Below are positions 47,078 to 56,281 of a stretch of 64,000 bases of DNA, piece by piece (the first letter of the stretch is position 1; each line of letters starts with the position of its first letter). The position numbers and the translations under genes are program-made. The stretch is from contig NZ_JACHHP010000004.1 in assembly GCF_014202825.1 (NCBI RefSeq), forward strand, positions 434,001 to 498,000, in the 5' to 3' direction. This DNA is from Chiayiivirga flava. GTDB taxonomy: Bacteria > Pseudomonadota > Gammaproteobacteria > Xanthomonadales > Xanthomonadaceae. A model generated the notes under the pieces. That model did not search any database, was not told where the DNA came from, and saw only the letters and a program-made list of their open reading frames with translations.

Positions 47078-48991
47078 ATGCTGCAGACACTGCGCGACAA
47101 GACCAAGGGGTGGATCGCCGCTGCGATCCTGATCGTGCTGGCCGTTCCGTTTGCCTTTTTTGGCGTCGAGAATTATTTCTCGCCGTCGGTGGCCACGTAC
47201 GTGGCCAAGGTCAACGATGCCGAGATCGGCCAGGACGCGTTCCTGCGCCAGATGGACCAGTACCGCGCCCAGATGCGCCAGCGCATGGGCGAGGCCTACG
47301 ACCCCACGCAGTTCGAGTCGCCCGAGACCAAGCGCCAGGTGCTCGACCAGATGATCAACGAGGAACTGCTCAAGCAGGCCTCCGCGCGTCTTGGCCTGGT
47401 GGTCAGCGGGCCGCAGGTGCAGCGCGAGATCGCCGCGATCCCCGCGTTCCAGGTGGACGGGCGCTTCGATTCGGCGCAGTACGTGCAGACCCTCGCCGCC
47501 ACCGGCCGCACGCCGCGCTCGTTCGAGGAAGAGGTGATCCGCGACCTCAACACGCGCGCGCTGCCGACCCAGGTGGCGCAGTCGGGCTTCGTGACCGACG
47601 CCTACCTCGACCGCTACCTCGCGCTGCGCGACCAGACCCGCTCGTTCAAATACGTGACGTTGCCGCGCCCCGGCGACGATGCGGTCGGCGAGATCGCCGA
47701 CGCCGACATCCAGGCGCACTACGACGCCAACGCCGACCGCTACCAGAGCGAGGAAACGGTGTCGATCGAATACCTCGAGATCGAAGCGGCAAAACTCGAC
47801 GTGGCCGAGACCGTCGACGAGGCCACCCTGCAGCAGCGTTACGAAGAGCAGAAGGCGCGCTTCGTCGAACCCGAGCAGCGCCTGGCGTCGCACATCCTGG
47901 TGCAGGTCGACGCCAACGCGGACGCCGATGCGCAGAAGGCCGCGGAAGCCAAGGCCGCCGACATCGCGGCCAAGGCACGCGCCGAAGGCGCGGACTTCGC
48001 CGCGCTCGCGAAGGAATCGTCCGACGACATCGGCTCCAAGGCCGGCGGCGGCGACCTCGGCTGGCTGGAGCGCGGCATCACCGATCCCGCGTTCGACGCC
48101 GCCCTGTTCGCGATGCAGCCGGGCACGATCAGCGATCCGGTCAAGAGCGCCGACGGCTGGCACGTGATCCAGCTGCGCGAGGTGCGCGAGGAAACCGGCA
48201 AGTCGTTCGCCGACGTCAAGGCCGAGCTCGAACGCGAATACCTCGACGGCGAGCGCGAGCGCCATTTCAGCGACCTCACCGGCAAGCTCGTCGACATCAT
48301 CTACCGCGACCCGACCACGCTCGGCACCGCATCGACGGAACTCGGCTTCCCGGTGCAGACCACGGCCGCGTTCACGCGCGCCGGCGGGCCCGGCATCACC
48401 GCGCGGCCGGAAGTCCTGCAGGCCGCGTTCTCCGATGGCGTGCTGGTGGACGGCAACGTCAGCGACATCGTCGACCTGGGGCCCGGCCACGCCGTGGTCC
48501 TGCGCGTGGCCGAGCACACGCCGGCCACCACCAAGCCGCTCGATGCGGTGCGCGACGAGGTGATCGCCGCGATCCGTGCCGAGCGCATCGATGCGGCCGC
48601 GCAGAAGGATCTCGACGCATCGCTTGCCGCGGTGACGTCGCTCGACGCGCTGCAGGCGTTGGCCGCGGACCGCTCGATCGAGGTGCAGACGGCAGACGCC
48701 GTCGGCCGCACCGGCGCCGCGGTCGACCCGGCCATCGCCCGTGCCGCGTTCGCGCTGCCGCATCCGGCGGCCGATGGGGCCTCGATCGGCAGCGCGACGC
48801 TTGCGTCCGGCGATCACGCCATCATCGTGCTGACCGCGGTGCAGGACGGCGATCCGTCGAAAACCGAAGCGGCAATGCGTCAGATGATGAAGGATCAGCT
48901 GGCGCAGGCGGTCGGCGGCGTCGAGTCGATCGAACTGCTCAACGCGTTGCGCAAGGAAGCGAAGATCGAAGTGGTCGAAACGCGTCTGTGA
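47078..48991 (+). CDS. ppiD: Membrane-anchored periplasmic folding chaperone/peptidyl-prolyl isomerase PpiD
   Basis: 637-residue protein. A single N-terminal TM (~13-30, IAAAILIVLAVPFAFFGVENY), then SurA_N-like chaperone region, a parvulin (rotamase) domain at ~265-365 (ASHILVQVDANAD ... FAALAKESSDDIGSKAGGGDLGW) and a second PPIC-like domain near the C-terminus. It assists folding of exported proteins at the SecYEG exit. Length agrees with E. coli PpiD (623). The gene is preceded by the terminator and so has its own promoter. Confidence 0.95.
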   Translation: MLQTLRDKTKGWIAAAILIVLAVPFAFFGVENYFSPSVATYVAKVNDAEIGQDAFLRQMDQYRAQMRQRMGEAYDPTQFESPETKRQVLDQMINEELLKQASARLGLVVSGPQVQREIAAIPAFQVDGRFDSAQYVQTLAATGRTPRSFEEEVIRDLNTRALPTQVAQSGFVTDAYLDRYLALRDQTRSFKYVTLPRPGDDAVGEIADADIQAHYDANADRYQSEETVSIEYLEIEAAKLDVAETVDEATLQQRYEEQKARFVEPEQRLASHILVQVDANADADAQKAAEAKAADIAAKARAEGADFAALAKESSDDIGSKAGGGDLGWLERGITDPAFDAALFAMQPGTISDPVKSADGWHVIQLREVREETGKSFADVKAELEREYLDGERERHFSDLTGKLVDIIYRDPTTLGTASTELGFPVQTTAAFTRAGGPGITARPEVLQAAFSDGVLVDGNVSDIVDLGPGHAVVLRVAEHTPATTKPLDAVRDEVIAAIRAERIDAAAQKDLDASLAAVTSLDALQALAADRSIEVQTADAVGRTGAAVDPAIARAAFALPHPAADGASIGSATLASGDHAIIVLTAVQDGDPSKTEAAMRQMMKDQLAQAVGGVESIELLNALRKEAKIEVVETRL

Positions 48992-49204
48992 CGATGCCGC
49001 GAGTCGGCCGCCCCGGCGGCCGCTCTGCAGCAGGCATGTCCACACGACGCGCGCGGTGACAGCGGTCGCCGCGCAGCGTCTTCGGGTTCACCCCCGCCGC
49101 GCGGTCGGCGATTCGATCGCGCTCCGCTTCTCGTCCGCACGGCGTTGTCGCGCTCGCGCCGCGCGCGCTGGCCGCATGCGCGGCCAGAGCCGTGACAGTG
49201 CCGA

Positions 49205-49990
49205 TCAGCCGACGCCGGTCATTCCCATGATGTTGTAGCCCGCGTCGACGTAGGTGATCTCGCCGGTCACGCCCGCCGCGAGATCCGAGCACAGGAACGC
49301 CGCGACGTTGCCGACATCCTCGATCGTCACGCTACGACGCAGCGGCGCGTGCTCCTCGACGTGGCCGAGCATCTTGCGGAAGTTGCCGATGCCGGCCGCG
49401 GCCAGCGTCTTGATCGGGCCGGCCGAGATCGCATTGACGCGCGTGCCCTCCGGGCCGAGGTTCAGCGCCAGATAACGCACGCAGGCCTCGAGGCTGGCCT
49501 TGGCCAGGCCCATCACGTTGTAGTTCGCCAGTGCGCGCTCGGCGCCGAGGTAGCTGAGCGTGAGGATGCTGCCGTGGCGGCCCTGCATGTGCGGGCGCGC
49601 GGCCTTGGCGAGTGCGGCGAGGCTGTAGGCGGAAATGTCGTGCGCGATCTTGAAGTTCTCGCGCGTCAGATTGTCGAGAAAGCCGCCTTCGAGCGCCTCG
49701 CGCGGCGCAAACCCGACCGAATGCACGAGGATGTCGAAGCCGTCCCAGCGCTGTCCGAGCGCGTCGAACACGGCATCGATCTGCGCATCGTCTGCCACGT
49801 CGAGCGGCAGCACGATGTCCGAGCCGCATTCGCGCGCGGCGTCTTCCACCCGCGACTTGAGCTTGTCGTTCTGGTACGTGAACGCGAGATCCGCGCCTTC
49901 GCGACGCATCGCCTCGGCGATGCCGCTGGCGATGGACCGCTGGCTCGCGATTCCGACGATCAGTGCGCGCTTGCCTTGCAGGAAACCCAT
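49205..49990 (-). CDS. fabI: Enoyl-[acyl-carrier-protein] reductase (NADH)
   Basis: 261-residue short-chain-dehydrogenase-fold enzyme for the last reduction of each fatty-acid elongation cycle. [13 protein letters not shown] (NAD-binding), catalytic Y147/Y157 and K164 spaced [22 protein letters not shown], and the flexible C-terminal substrate loop are FabI-specific. Full length (E. coli 262). Upstream of it on the same strand is the lytic-transglycosylase gene, about 75 nt away. Confidence 0.97.
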   Translation of the reverse strand: MGFLQGKRALIVGIASQRSIASGIAEAMRREGADLAFTYQNDKLKSRVEDAARECGSDIVLPLDVADDAQIDAVFDALGQRWDGFDILVHSVGFAPREALEGGFLDNLTRENFKIAHDISAYSLAALAKAARPHMQGRHGSILTLSYLGAERALANYNVMGLAKASLEACVRYLALNLGPEGTRVNAISAGPIKTLAAAGIGNFRKMLGHVEEHAPLRRSVTIEDVGNVAAFLCSDLAAGVTGEITYVDAGYNIMGMTGVG

Positions 49991-50065
49991 GCATGCCTCC
50001 GGTGGCCGTCGGGCGCGACGGCGTCAAGATCGCTAGTGTGCCGTCCCGGCCGCGAACGTTCCAGT

Positions 50066-51247
50066 TCAGGGCACGAGTCTGATGCGCTGGCCCAGCCGCA
50101 GCACCGAGCGCGAGCCCAGCCCGTTCCACTGCAACAGGTCGGCCAGGCGCACGCGGTAATGGCGCGCGATGGCGCCGAGTGTGTCGCCGCTGCGCACGAT
50201 GTGCTGGTCCGTGCCGCTGTCGGCGAGCGGGGCCGGCGTCGCGGCCGCGGGCAGCACGAATGCGTCGAAGCGCGCCGCATCGCCCGCGGGCACCAGCAGC
50301 TCGCGCCCGGCCTGTGCGCTGACGACGCCGCGCCGGAACGCGGGGTTCAGGCGCGCCAGCGCGACCGGGTCGAGATCGGCCGCGCGTGCGATCGCCGTCA
50401 GCGTGGACGCGCCCGGCGGCAGCGTGACGGTGGCGAGCGGGACGATCGGTGCGTCGCGCGGCAGTTCGATGCCGAAGCGTTCGGGATGCGCGATCAGGCA
50501 CGCCAGGGCCTGCACCTTCGCGACGTGTTCGTAGGTGATCGGCGAGAGTCCGGGAGGTTGCCGTTCGGCCGCCGAGACGCGCGCGTCCGGGTGCTTGTCG
50601 ACGATCTTCCTCACGCGGTAAGCCCCGGCGTTGAAGCCCATGTTGGCAAGTTTCCAGTCGCCGAACGCGTTGTGCAGTTGCCCGAGATGACGGAACGCGG
50701 CGTCGGTCGCCGCGAACGGGGCCATGCGCGCGTCGTAGTCGCCGCGCACCGCAAGACCCAGGCCGCGGGCGGTGGGTGCGCCGAACTGCCACAGCCCGAC
50801 ATGACCGCTGCCGCTGCCGGCGTCGGGCCGGTACCAGCTTTCCACGATGGGCAGCAGCACGAATTCGCCCGGCAGGCGATAACGCTCGGCTTCTTCGAGC
50901 GCCATTGCCATGAGCGGCAGCACGGCCTGGATCTGCGCGGCAAAGCGCGTCGGCGAACGCGCGTAGATGCCCTGCCAGCGCTCGACGAGACGGTCGCGGA
51001 CGCACGGCGCATCGGCGAAGCGTGCGGTGAGCCGGTCGAAGAGCATCGCGCCGCGCGTCGGCGGCGCAGGTTCGGGCTGCAACCAGGTCGGCGCCGGCAC
51101 CGGCGCCGGCGGCGCCGGTGCGGCCGCTGCCTGCGCGGGCGCGGGCGACGCGACGTCCGGCGCGGGCGCGCGCGGCGGCGGCAGCGTCCGGCACGCGGCC
51201 AGCGCGAGGCCGCACGCGAGCACAGCGAAGACGCGCAAACGGGTCAT
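50066..51247 (-). CDS. mltD: Membrane-bound lytic murein transglycosylase D-like, with LysM domain
   Basis: 393-residue lipoprotein. Lipobox LAAC (C19), an Ala/Pro-rich tether to ~55, then an SLT domain with catalytic Glu in VLLPIVESWYRPDAGSGSGHVGLWQF and the NMGFNAGAYRVRK region. One clear LysM repeat at the C-terminus (HIVRSGDTLGAIARHYRVRLADLLQWNGL, ~349-393) binds peptidoglycan; a weaker LysM-like stretch lies at ~285-325. E. coli MltD has more LysM copies. The start overlaps the gloB stop (ATGA), so the two are coupled. Confidence 0.9.
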   Translation of the reverse strand: MTRLRVFAVLACGLALAACRTLPPPRAPAPDVASPAPAQAAAAPAPPAPVPAPTWLQPEPAPPTRGAMLFDRLTARFADAPCVRDRLVERWQGIYARSPTRFAAQIQAVLPLMAMALEEAERYRLPGEFVLLPIVESWYRPDAGSGSGHVGLWQFGAPTARGLGLAVRGDYDARMAPFAATDAAFRHLGQLHNAFGDWKLANMGFNAGAYRVRKIVDKHPDARVSAAERQPPGLSPITYEHVAKVQALACLIAHPERFGIELPRDAPIVPLATVTLPPGASTLTAIARAADLDPVALARLNPAFRRGVVSAQAGRELLVPAGDAARFDAFVLPAAATPAPLADSGTDQHIVRSGDTLGAIARHYRVRLADLLQWNGLGSRSVLRLGQRIRLVP

Positions 51248-52014
51248 GCGCGGAATCCGTCCTTCCAGCGGCGCAGCGCGGTGAAGGTCGCCAGACGGTC
51301 GCTGGGCCGCGCGCCCTCGTGCGCGGCCACGGCCTCGATCACCGCGTCGACTTCGCAGCGCAGGAACGGGTTGGTCGCGCGTTCCCGGGCCATCGTCACC
51401 GGCAGCGACGGCTGGCCGGCGTCGCGCAGCGCGCGCACCTCGGCCAGGCGCGCTTCGAGCGCGGGATTGTGCGGCTCGACCGCCTGTGCGAAGCGGCCGT
51501 TCGCGAGCGTGTATTCGTGTCCGCAGCAGACCTGCGTCGCGTCCGGCAGCGCCGCCAGGCGATCGAGCGACGCCAGCATCTGCGCCGGTGTGCCTTCGAA
51601 CAGGCGTCCGCAGCCGAGGCTGAAGAGTGTATCGCCGCAGAACACCCGGCCCGCGCCGTGGAAGGCGACATGGCTGGTGGTGTGGCCCGGCACGGCGAGC
51701 ACGGTGAAGGCGAGGGCAAGCGCCTCGATGCGTATCGTGTCGCCGTCGCCGACGCGCTCGGTGGCGCTCTCGATGCGCGGATCGTCGGGCGCGAAACACG
51801 GCATGGCGAAACGTTCGCGCAGCTGCGCCGCGCCGCCGATGTGATCGTTGTGGTGATGCGTCAGCAGCAGCGCGACCGGGCGCAGCCCGGCGTCCGCGGC
51901 CGCCAGCACGGGCGCGGCGTCGCCCGGGTCGACGACGACCGCGCGGCCGGCAGCGTCGTGCAGGCACCAGATGTAGTTGTCGTCGAAGGCGGGCAGGGCG
52001 CGCAGCGTCAGCAT
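51244..52014 (-). CDS. gloB: Hydroxyacylglutathione hydrolase (glyoxalase II)
   Basis: 256-residue metallo-beta-lactamase-fold enzyme that hydrolyses S-lactoylglutathione to lactate, completing methylglyoxal detoxification. The binuclear metal motif THHHNDHIGG (H53, H55, D57, H58), VPGHTTSHVAF and FCGDTLFSLGCGRLFEGT are intact, with the C-terminal HEYTLANGRFA glutathione-binding region. Divergent from the yafS-like gene, 137 nt between starts. Confidence 0.96.
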   Translation of the reverse strand: MLTLRALPAFDDNYIWCLHDAAGRAVVVDPGDAAPVLAAADAGLRPVALLLTHHHNDHIGGAAQLRERFAMPCFAPDDPRIESATERVGDGDTIRIEALALAFTVLAVPGHTTSHVAFHGAGRVFCGDTLFSLGCGRLFEGTPAQMLASLDRLAALPDATQVCCGHEYTLANGRFAQAVEPHNPALEARLAEVRALRDAGQPSLPVTMARERATNPFLRCEVDAVIEAVAAHEGARPSDRLATFTALRRWKDGFRA

Positions 52015-52151
52015 GGGCAGGGGTCGTGCAGTGCCGTGGATGCGTTGGATGGATGCGCGTGCTGCGCGGCGGGTTGCGCGGCGGCGACGGCACGCGGGCG
52101 CGGGCGTGCCCGCCTGTTAAACTCGCCGCCCCGAAGAGCGGAGCGCGCACC

Positions 52152-52841
52152 ATGCCGGTCGCAGTTGCTGCCCGTCAACTCGACGCCCGCGCCGACGCAT
52201 GGTACGGGACGGCGACGGCAGCGGCGCTGGTGCGCGAGGAACAGCGCCAGATCGCGCCGTTGCTCACGCGCTGTCGCGGGGTGCGCGGGCTGTTCCTGCG
52301 CCCGCATGCCGCGCTGCCGGCGGCGTTGTCGGGGCATCTGCTGCAGCAGATCGTCGCGCTGGCGCGCGTGCGCGGCGGCTGGGACGGCGAGGCGCGCATG
52401 CCGGGTGACGCCCTGGCATTGCAGCGCGATGCGGTGGACCTGATCGTGGCGCTGCACACGCTCGCCGATGCCCCGAGGCGCGCCGATCTTCTGCTCGAAT
52501 ACGAACGCGTGCTGTCGTCCGAAGGAATCCTGCTGGTGGTCGAACTCAATCCCTGGTCGCCGTTCCGCTGGCGCTGGCTGCGCCGCGGCCCGCGCGCGTT
52601 CGGCAGCGGCGCGTGCGTGCATGCGCTGCGCGAAGCCGGTTTCGACGTGGTGTCGCGTTACGCGGTCGGCCCGCTGCTGCCCTGGCTGCGACCCGACCGC
52701 GCCGCGCCGCTCGGGCGCTACTTCCCCAACACCGTGCTGCGCGCAGGCTACGTGCTGCTCGCGCGCAAGCGCATCGCGTCGCCGGTGGCGGCGCGGCCAC
52801 GCGCACGCGTGAGCCTGCAGCCCGGGATGCTGTCCGGATGA
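52152..52841 (+). CDS. YafS-like methyltransferase, degenerate SAM motif
   Basis: 229-residue protein in the position E. coli yafS occupies beside gloB and rnhA. The C-terminal two-thirds fits a class I methyltransferase: [41 protein letters not shown] corresponds to the post-motif-II region. But the N-terminal glycine-rich SAM loop is not obvious (region ~40-75 lacks GxGxG), so catalytic ability is doubtful. The stop overlaps the rnhA start. Confidence 0.78.
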   Translation: MPVAVAARQLDARADAWYGTATAAALVREEQRQIAPLLTRCRGVRGLFLRPHAALPAALSGHLLQQIVALARVRGGWDGEARMPGDALALQRDAVDLIVALHTLADAPRRADLLLEYERVLSSEGILLVVELNPWSPFRWRWLRRGPRAFGSGACVHALREAGFDVVSRYAVGPLLPWLRPDRAAPLGRYFPNTVLRAGYVLLARKRIASPVAARPRARVSLQPGMLSG

Positions 52842-53296
52842 CGGCGGTGGCGGCGGACGAGGCGGTGCTGATCCACACCGATGGCGCGTGCCTGGGCAAC
52901 CCCGGCCCCGGGGGCTGGGCCGCGCTGCTGCGCTTCCGCGATCGCGAGCGCGAACTGGCCGGCGGCGAAGCCGACACCACCAACAACCGCATGGAGCTGA
53001 TGGGCGCGATCATGGCGCTGGAAGCGCTCAGCCGGCCGTGCCGCGTGGTGCTGCACACCGATTCGCAGTACGTGCGCAACGGCATCATGACCTGGCTGCC
53101 GAACTGGATCCGGCGCGGCTGGAAAACCGCCGGTGGCGCGCCGGTCAAGAACCGCGACCTGTGGGAGCGCCTGGATCTTGCCGCACGCCGCCACGCCATC
53201 GACTGGCGATGGGTCCGCGGCCACAGCGGCGATCCCGGCAACGAGCGCGTTGACCTGCTCGCGCGCGCGCAGGCCGAACTGCTGCGCATCGCCTGA
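52838..53296 (+). CDS. rnhA: Ribonuclease HI
   Basis: 152-residue enzyme that cleaves the RNA strand of RNA-DNA hybrids. All four catalytic acids are present: D15 ([14 protein letters not shown]), E53, D75 ([10 protein letters not shown]) and D139, with H129 in VRGHSGD. The basic handle region [20 protein letters not shown] is present. It overlaps the upstream gene by 4 nt and leads into dnaQ in the same direction; in E. coli rnhA and dnaQ are divergent. Confidence 0.97.
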   Translation: MTAVAADEAVLIHTDGACLGNPGPGGWAALLRFRDRERELAGGEADTTNNRMELMGAIMALEALSRPCRVVLHTDSQYVRNGIMTWLPNWIRRGWKTAGGAPVKNRDLWERLDLAARRHAIDWRWVRGHSGDPGNERVDLLARAQAELLRIA

Positions 53297-53335
53297 TCGG
53301 CGAGACGTTCGACACCATCTTCACGGAGACCCCGC

Positions 53336-54064
53336 TTGCGCCAGATCGTGCTCGATACCGAAACCACCGGACTGTCGTGGGAAAAGGGCAACCGCGTGGT
53401 CGAAATCGGCTGCGTGGAACTGGTCGAACGCCGACCGACCGGTCGCACCTTCCAACGCTACCTCAAGCCCGACTGCGCGTTCGAACCCGGGGCGCAGGAA
53501 GTCACCGGCCTGTCGCTCGAGTTTCTTGCCGACAAGCCGATCATGCAGGACGTCGTCGACGAGTTCCTCGATTTCATCCGCGGCGCCGAACTCATCATCC
53601 ACAACGCGGCCTTCGACGTCGGCTTTCTCGACGCCGAGCTTTCGCGCTGCGGAGCGCACTACGGGCGGCTGAGCGAGCATGCGGTAGTGTTCGACACGCT
53701 GTCGCTCGCGCGCGAACGGTTCCCGGGTCAGCGCAACAGCCTGGATGCGCTGTGCAAGCGCTTCGATGTCGACAATTCGCACCGCGATTTCCACGGCGCG
53801 CTGCTCGATGCACAGCTGCTCGCCGACGTGTATCTCGCGCTCACCTCGGGCCAGGGCGACCTGGGTTTCTCGCTGCCGCAGGACGACCGCCGCGGCGCGG
53901 TGGCGCGCACGCCGGCGGACGTTGCACTGGTGGTGGCGCGCGTGCGCTGCGCGAGCGCGGAGGACGAGGCCCTGCACCGCGCGCGGCTCGAACGCATCGC
54001 GAAGGTTGCCGGGCACAGCCTGTGGCCGCTCGCGGCGGCCGACGCCCCCGCGTTGCCGGCGTGA
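53336..54064 (+). CDS. dnaQ: DNA polymerase III epsilon subunit (proofreading exonuclease)
   Basis: 242-residue DEDDh 3'-5' exonuclease that proofreads for Pol III. D7 and E9 (LDTETTG), D94 (NAAFDVGFLDAEL), H153 and D158 (SHRDFHGALLDAQLLADVY) are intact. The C-terminal ~60 residues are the part that binds the polymerase alpha subunit. TTG 53336 with GGAG ~10 nt upstream is the best start; no ATG precedes D7. Confidence 0.97.
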   Translation: MRQIVLDTETTGLSWEKGNRVVEIGCVELVERRPTGRTFQRYLKPDCAFEPGAQEVTGLSLEFLADKPIMQDVVDEFLDFIRGAELIIHNAAFDVGFLDAELSRCGAHYGRLSEHAVVFDTLSLARERFPGQRNSLDALCKRFDVDNSHRDFHGALLDAQLLADVYLALTSGQGDLGFSLPQDDRRGAVARTPADVALVVARVRCASAEDEALHRARLERIAKVAGHSLWPLAAADAPALPA

Positions 54065-54197
54065 GGCGCAGCACGGCGGCGCGTCGCCGCGATGCGGCAA
54101 GCGCGGTCGCATTCGGTGTCGGCCACGCTGCCCGGGCGCGCCCGAATGGGGATAATCTGTGGCTCTCGCGCCCGCAGCGGCGTCATCGCATCGGCCC

Positions 54198-55667
54198 GTG
54201 AACGACACCACCGTCCTGCTGCGCTCCGTCGATGTCCGCATTCCCGGCTACCGCATCCTGCGGCCGATCGGCGAAGGCGGCATGGCGTCGGTGTTTCTCG
54301 CCGTGCAGGAATCGCTCGACCGCGAAGTGGCGCTGAAGGTGATGGCGCCCGCGCTCGCCGCCAACGCCGAGTTCACCGAGCGCTTCCTCAAGGAAGGCCG
54401 CATCACGGCCAAGCTCAACCACGCCAACCTCGTGACCGTGTTCGACATCGGCTCGTACGGCAGCGTGTATTACCTCGCCGCCGAATACATCCCGGGCGGC
54501 ACGCTGCGCGAGAAGATCCAGGCCGGCATGCGCGTGGGCGAGGCCCTGGACGTGGCGTGCGACATCGCGCGCGGCCTCGATTTCGCGCACGCCAAGGGCT
54601 TCGTCCACCGCGACGTGAAACCCGGCAACATCCTGTTCAAGGCCGACGGCGTGGCCGTGCTCGCCGATTTCGGCATCGCCAAGGCGATGGACGCGCAGTC
54701 CGGCGCCACCATGGCCGGAGCCTCGATCGGCACGCCGGACTACATGAGCCCGGAACAGGCGCGCGCCGAAGCCGTCGACGGGCGTTCGGATCTGTACAGC
54801 CTCGGCGCGGTGCTGTTCGAAATGCTCGAAGGCCACCCGCCCTACGAAGCGGGCGACCCGTTCACCGTGGCGCTGATGCACGTCACGCAGCCGGTGCCGA
54901 CGCTGTCGGCGGAGCATGCGTGGCTGCAGCCGCTGATCGACGCGCTGATGGCGAAGCTGCCCGAGCAACGCGTCGGCAGCGGCGAGGAATTCATGCAGGC
55001 GGTCGAGACCCTGCTCGCGGCCTCGCCGCAGGCCGCATCGATCGCCCGGGCGCGCGTGGTGCGGCGACGCAATGCCGGCGGCAATCGCCATTCGATGACG
55101 CAGTCGCGCAGCGCCCGCACCGGCGCCACCGTGCGCGGCGTGCCGGCGCAGGCGCGCGCGCCGCGCTGGATGCTGCCGGTGTTCGCGCTTGCGGGCGGCG
55201 TGCTGGTGGGCGTGGCGGCGTGGTGGTGGTTTGCGGCGAAACCGCCGGTTGGCATCTCGCCGCCTCCGGCCGAGCCCGTGGCGCAGTCCGCGCCCGCGCC
55301 GCAGGTGACGCAACCGCAGCCGATCGACGCGAGCTCCAGCGAGATTCCGGCGTTGCTGCTGCAGGCCGACACGTACAGGGACTACGGCACCAAACAGGAA
55401 CTCAGCCGTCGTCTCACGTTTCCGCCGGGCGAGAACGCGGTTGACCTGTATCGCCGCGTGCTGGCGCTGGACCCGGCCAACACCCGCGCCCGGCAGGGCC
55501 TCGCGGACGTGGCGAAGTTCTATCTCGACTCGGCCCGCGGATTCTGCGACCGCGAACTGTGGCCGGTGTGCGGCAATCTCGCCACCGACGGCCTCAAGGC
55601 CGAACCGGACAACGTCCAGCTGAAGGCGCTGGTGGAACGGGCGCAGGCGGCCGCGCGCGGCGGTTGA
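54198..55667 (+). CDS. Membrane-anchored Hanks-type serine/threonine kinase
   Basis: 489-residue protein. Cytoplasmic kinase domain ~18-285 with G-loop IGEGGMASV (24-32), Lys47, catalytic D139 in HRDVKPGN, DFG D157 and activation segment ending GTPDYMSPEQ; all essential residues intact. A single TM at ~330-350 (MLPVFALAGGVLVGVAAWWWF) leads to an extracytoplasmic region with a Pro-rich linker and two TPR-like helices (~405-485). GTG 54198 chosen; the longer GTG 54159 overlaps a TAATCT-type -10 region. A PP2C phosphatase lies close by, on the opposite strand. Confidence 0.88.
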   Translation: MNDTTVLLRSVDVRIPGYRILRPIGEGGMASVFLAVQESLDREVALKVMAPALAANAEFTERFLKEGRITAKLNHANLVTVFDIGSYGSVYYLAAEYIPGGTLREKIQAGMRVGEALDVACDIARGLDFAHAKGFVHRDVKPGNILFKADGVAVLADFGIAKAMDAQSGATMAGASIGTPDYMSPEQARAEAVDGRSDLYSLGAVLFEMLEGHPPYEAGDPFTVALMHVTQPVPTLSAEHAWLQPLIDALMAKLPEQRVGSGEEFMQAVETLLAASPQAASIARARVVRRRNAGGNRHSMTQSRSARTGATVRGVPAQARAPRWMLPVFALAGGVLVGVAAWWWFAAKPPVGISPPPAEPVAQSAPAPQVTQPQPIDASSSEIPALLLQADTYRDYGTKQELSRRLTFPPGENAVDLYRRVLALDPANTRARQGLADVAKFYLDSARGFCDRELWPVCGNLATDGLKAEPDNVQLKALVERAQAAARGG

Positions 55668-55693
55668 CGGTCGGATCCGGGCTCACTCCAATC

Positions 55694-55722
55694 TTGCAAA
55701 AACGTACGTTTTGACGTACGTT
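55694..55722. promoter_or_regulatory. Tandem ACGTACGT palindromes over the yefM-yoeB promoter
   Basis: AACGTACGTT (55701-55710) and ACGTACGT (55714-55721) are palindromes whose centres are 12 bp apart. They lie between TTGCAA (55694-55699), a possible -35, and TACGTT (55717-55722), a possible -10 at 17-nt spacing. Binding of an antitoxin complex here would block transcription. The start codon follows 24 nt further on, after an AAGGAG ribosome site. Confidence 0.7.
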
Positions 55723-55745
55723 ATTCATCGATTGAAGGAGCTGTC

Positions 55746-55988
55746 ATGACCACGCTGACCGCCAGCGAAGCACGTGCCAATCTTTATCGACTGCTGGATG
55801 AGGCGGCCGCATCGCACCGGCCCATCGTCATTTCAGGCAAGCGAAGCAACGCCGTACTGATTGCCGAAGAAGACTGGAACGCGATCCAGGAGACCCTGCA
55901 CCTGCTTTCGGTGCCGGGGCTTGCCGAATCGGTGCGGGAAGGCCTCGCCGAACCTATCGACAGCTGCTCCGAGGCACCAGGCTGGTGA
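55746..55988 (+). CDS. YefM/Phd-family antitoxin
   Basis: 80-residue antitoxin. N-terminal DNA-binding fold TLTASEARANLYRLLDEAAASHRPIVISGKRSNAVLIAEEDW is the conserved YefM/Phd pattern; the C-terminal ~30 residues, acidic and less ordered, wrap around the toxin. AAGGAG lies 5-6 nt before ATG 55746. Overlaps the toxin start by 4 nt (GTGA). Autoregulates through the palindromes upstream. Confidence 0.93.
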   Translation: MTTLTASEARANLYRLLDEAAASHRPIVISGKRSNAVLIAEEDWNAIQETLHLLSVPGLAESVREGLAEPIDSCSEAPGW

Positions 55989-56248
55989 GGTGGCGTGTCG
56001 TGTTCGCCCGGCACGCGCAGAAGGACGCACCCAGACTTGCAGCCGCCGGACTCCGGGACAAGGTGCAGCGCCTGCTGGAACTGATGGCCGAGAACCCGTA
56101 CACGACGCCGCCTGCGTACGAGAAGCTCGTGGGAGATCTCGCCGGCACCTATTCGCGCCGGATCAACATCCAGCATCGCCTCGTGTACCAGATCATCGAA
56201 GACGAAAAGACGGTGAAGGTGTTGTGCATGTGGACGCACTACGAGTGA
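55985..56248 (+). CDS. YoeB-family ribosome-dependent mRNA interferase toxin
   Basis: 87-residue RelE-superfamily toxin of the YoeB (Txe) branch. YEKLVGDLAGTYSRRINIQHRLVYQI and the C-terminal WTHYE are diagnostic; the catalytic set E46, R65, H85 and Y86 is complete, so it is probably active. It starts with GTG inside the antitoxin stop. YoeB cuts mRNA at the second codon in the ribosomal A site. Convergent with the PP2C gene, 33 nt apart. Confidence 0.94.
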   Translation: MRWRVVFARHAQKDAPRLAAAGLRDKVQRLLELMAENPYTTPPAYEKLVGDLAGTYSRRINIQHRLVYQIIEDEKTVKVLCMWTHYE

Positions 56249-56281
56249 CGTTGCGTCGGTGCGCAGAGCGCTCGCGCGCGA

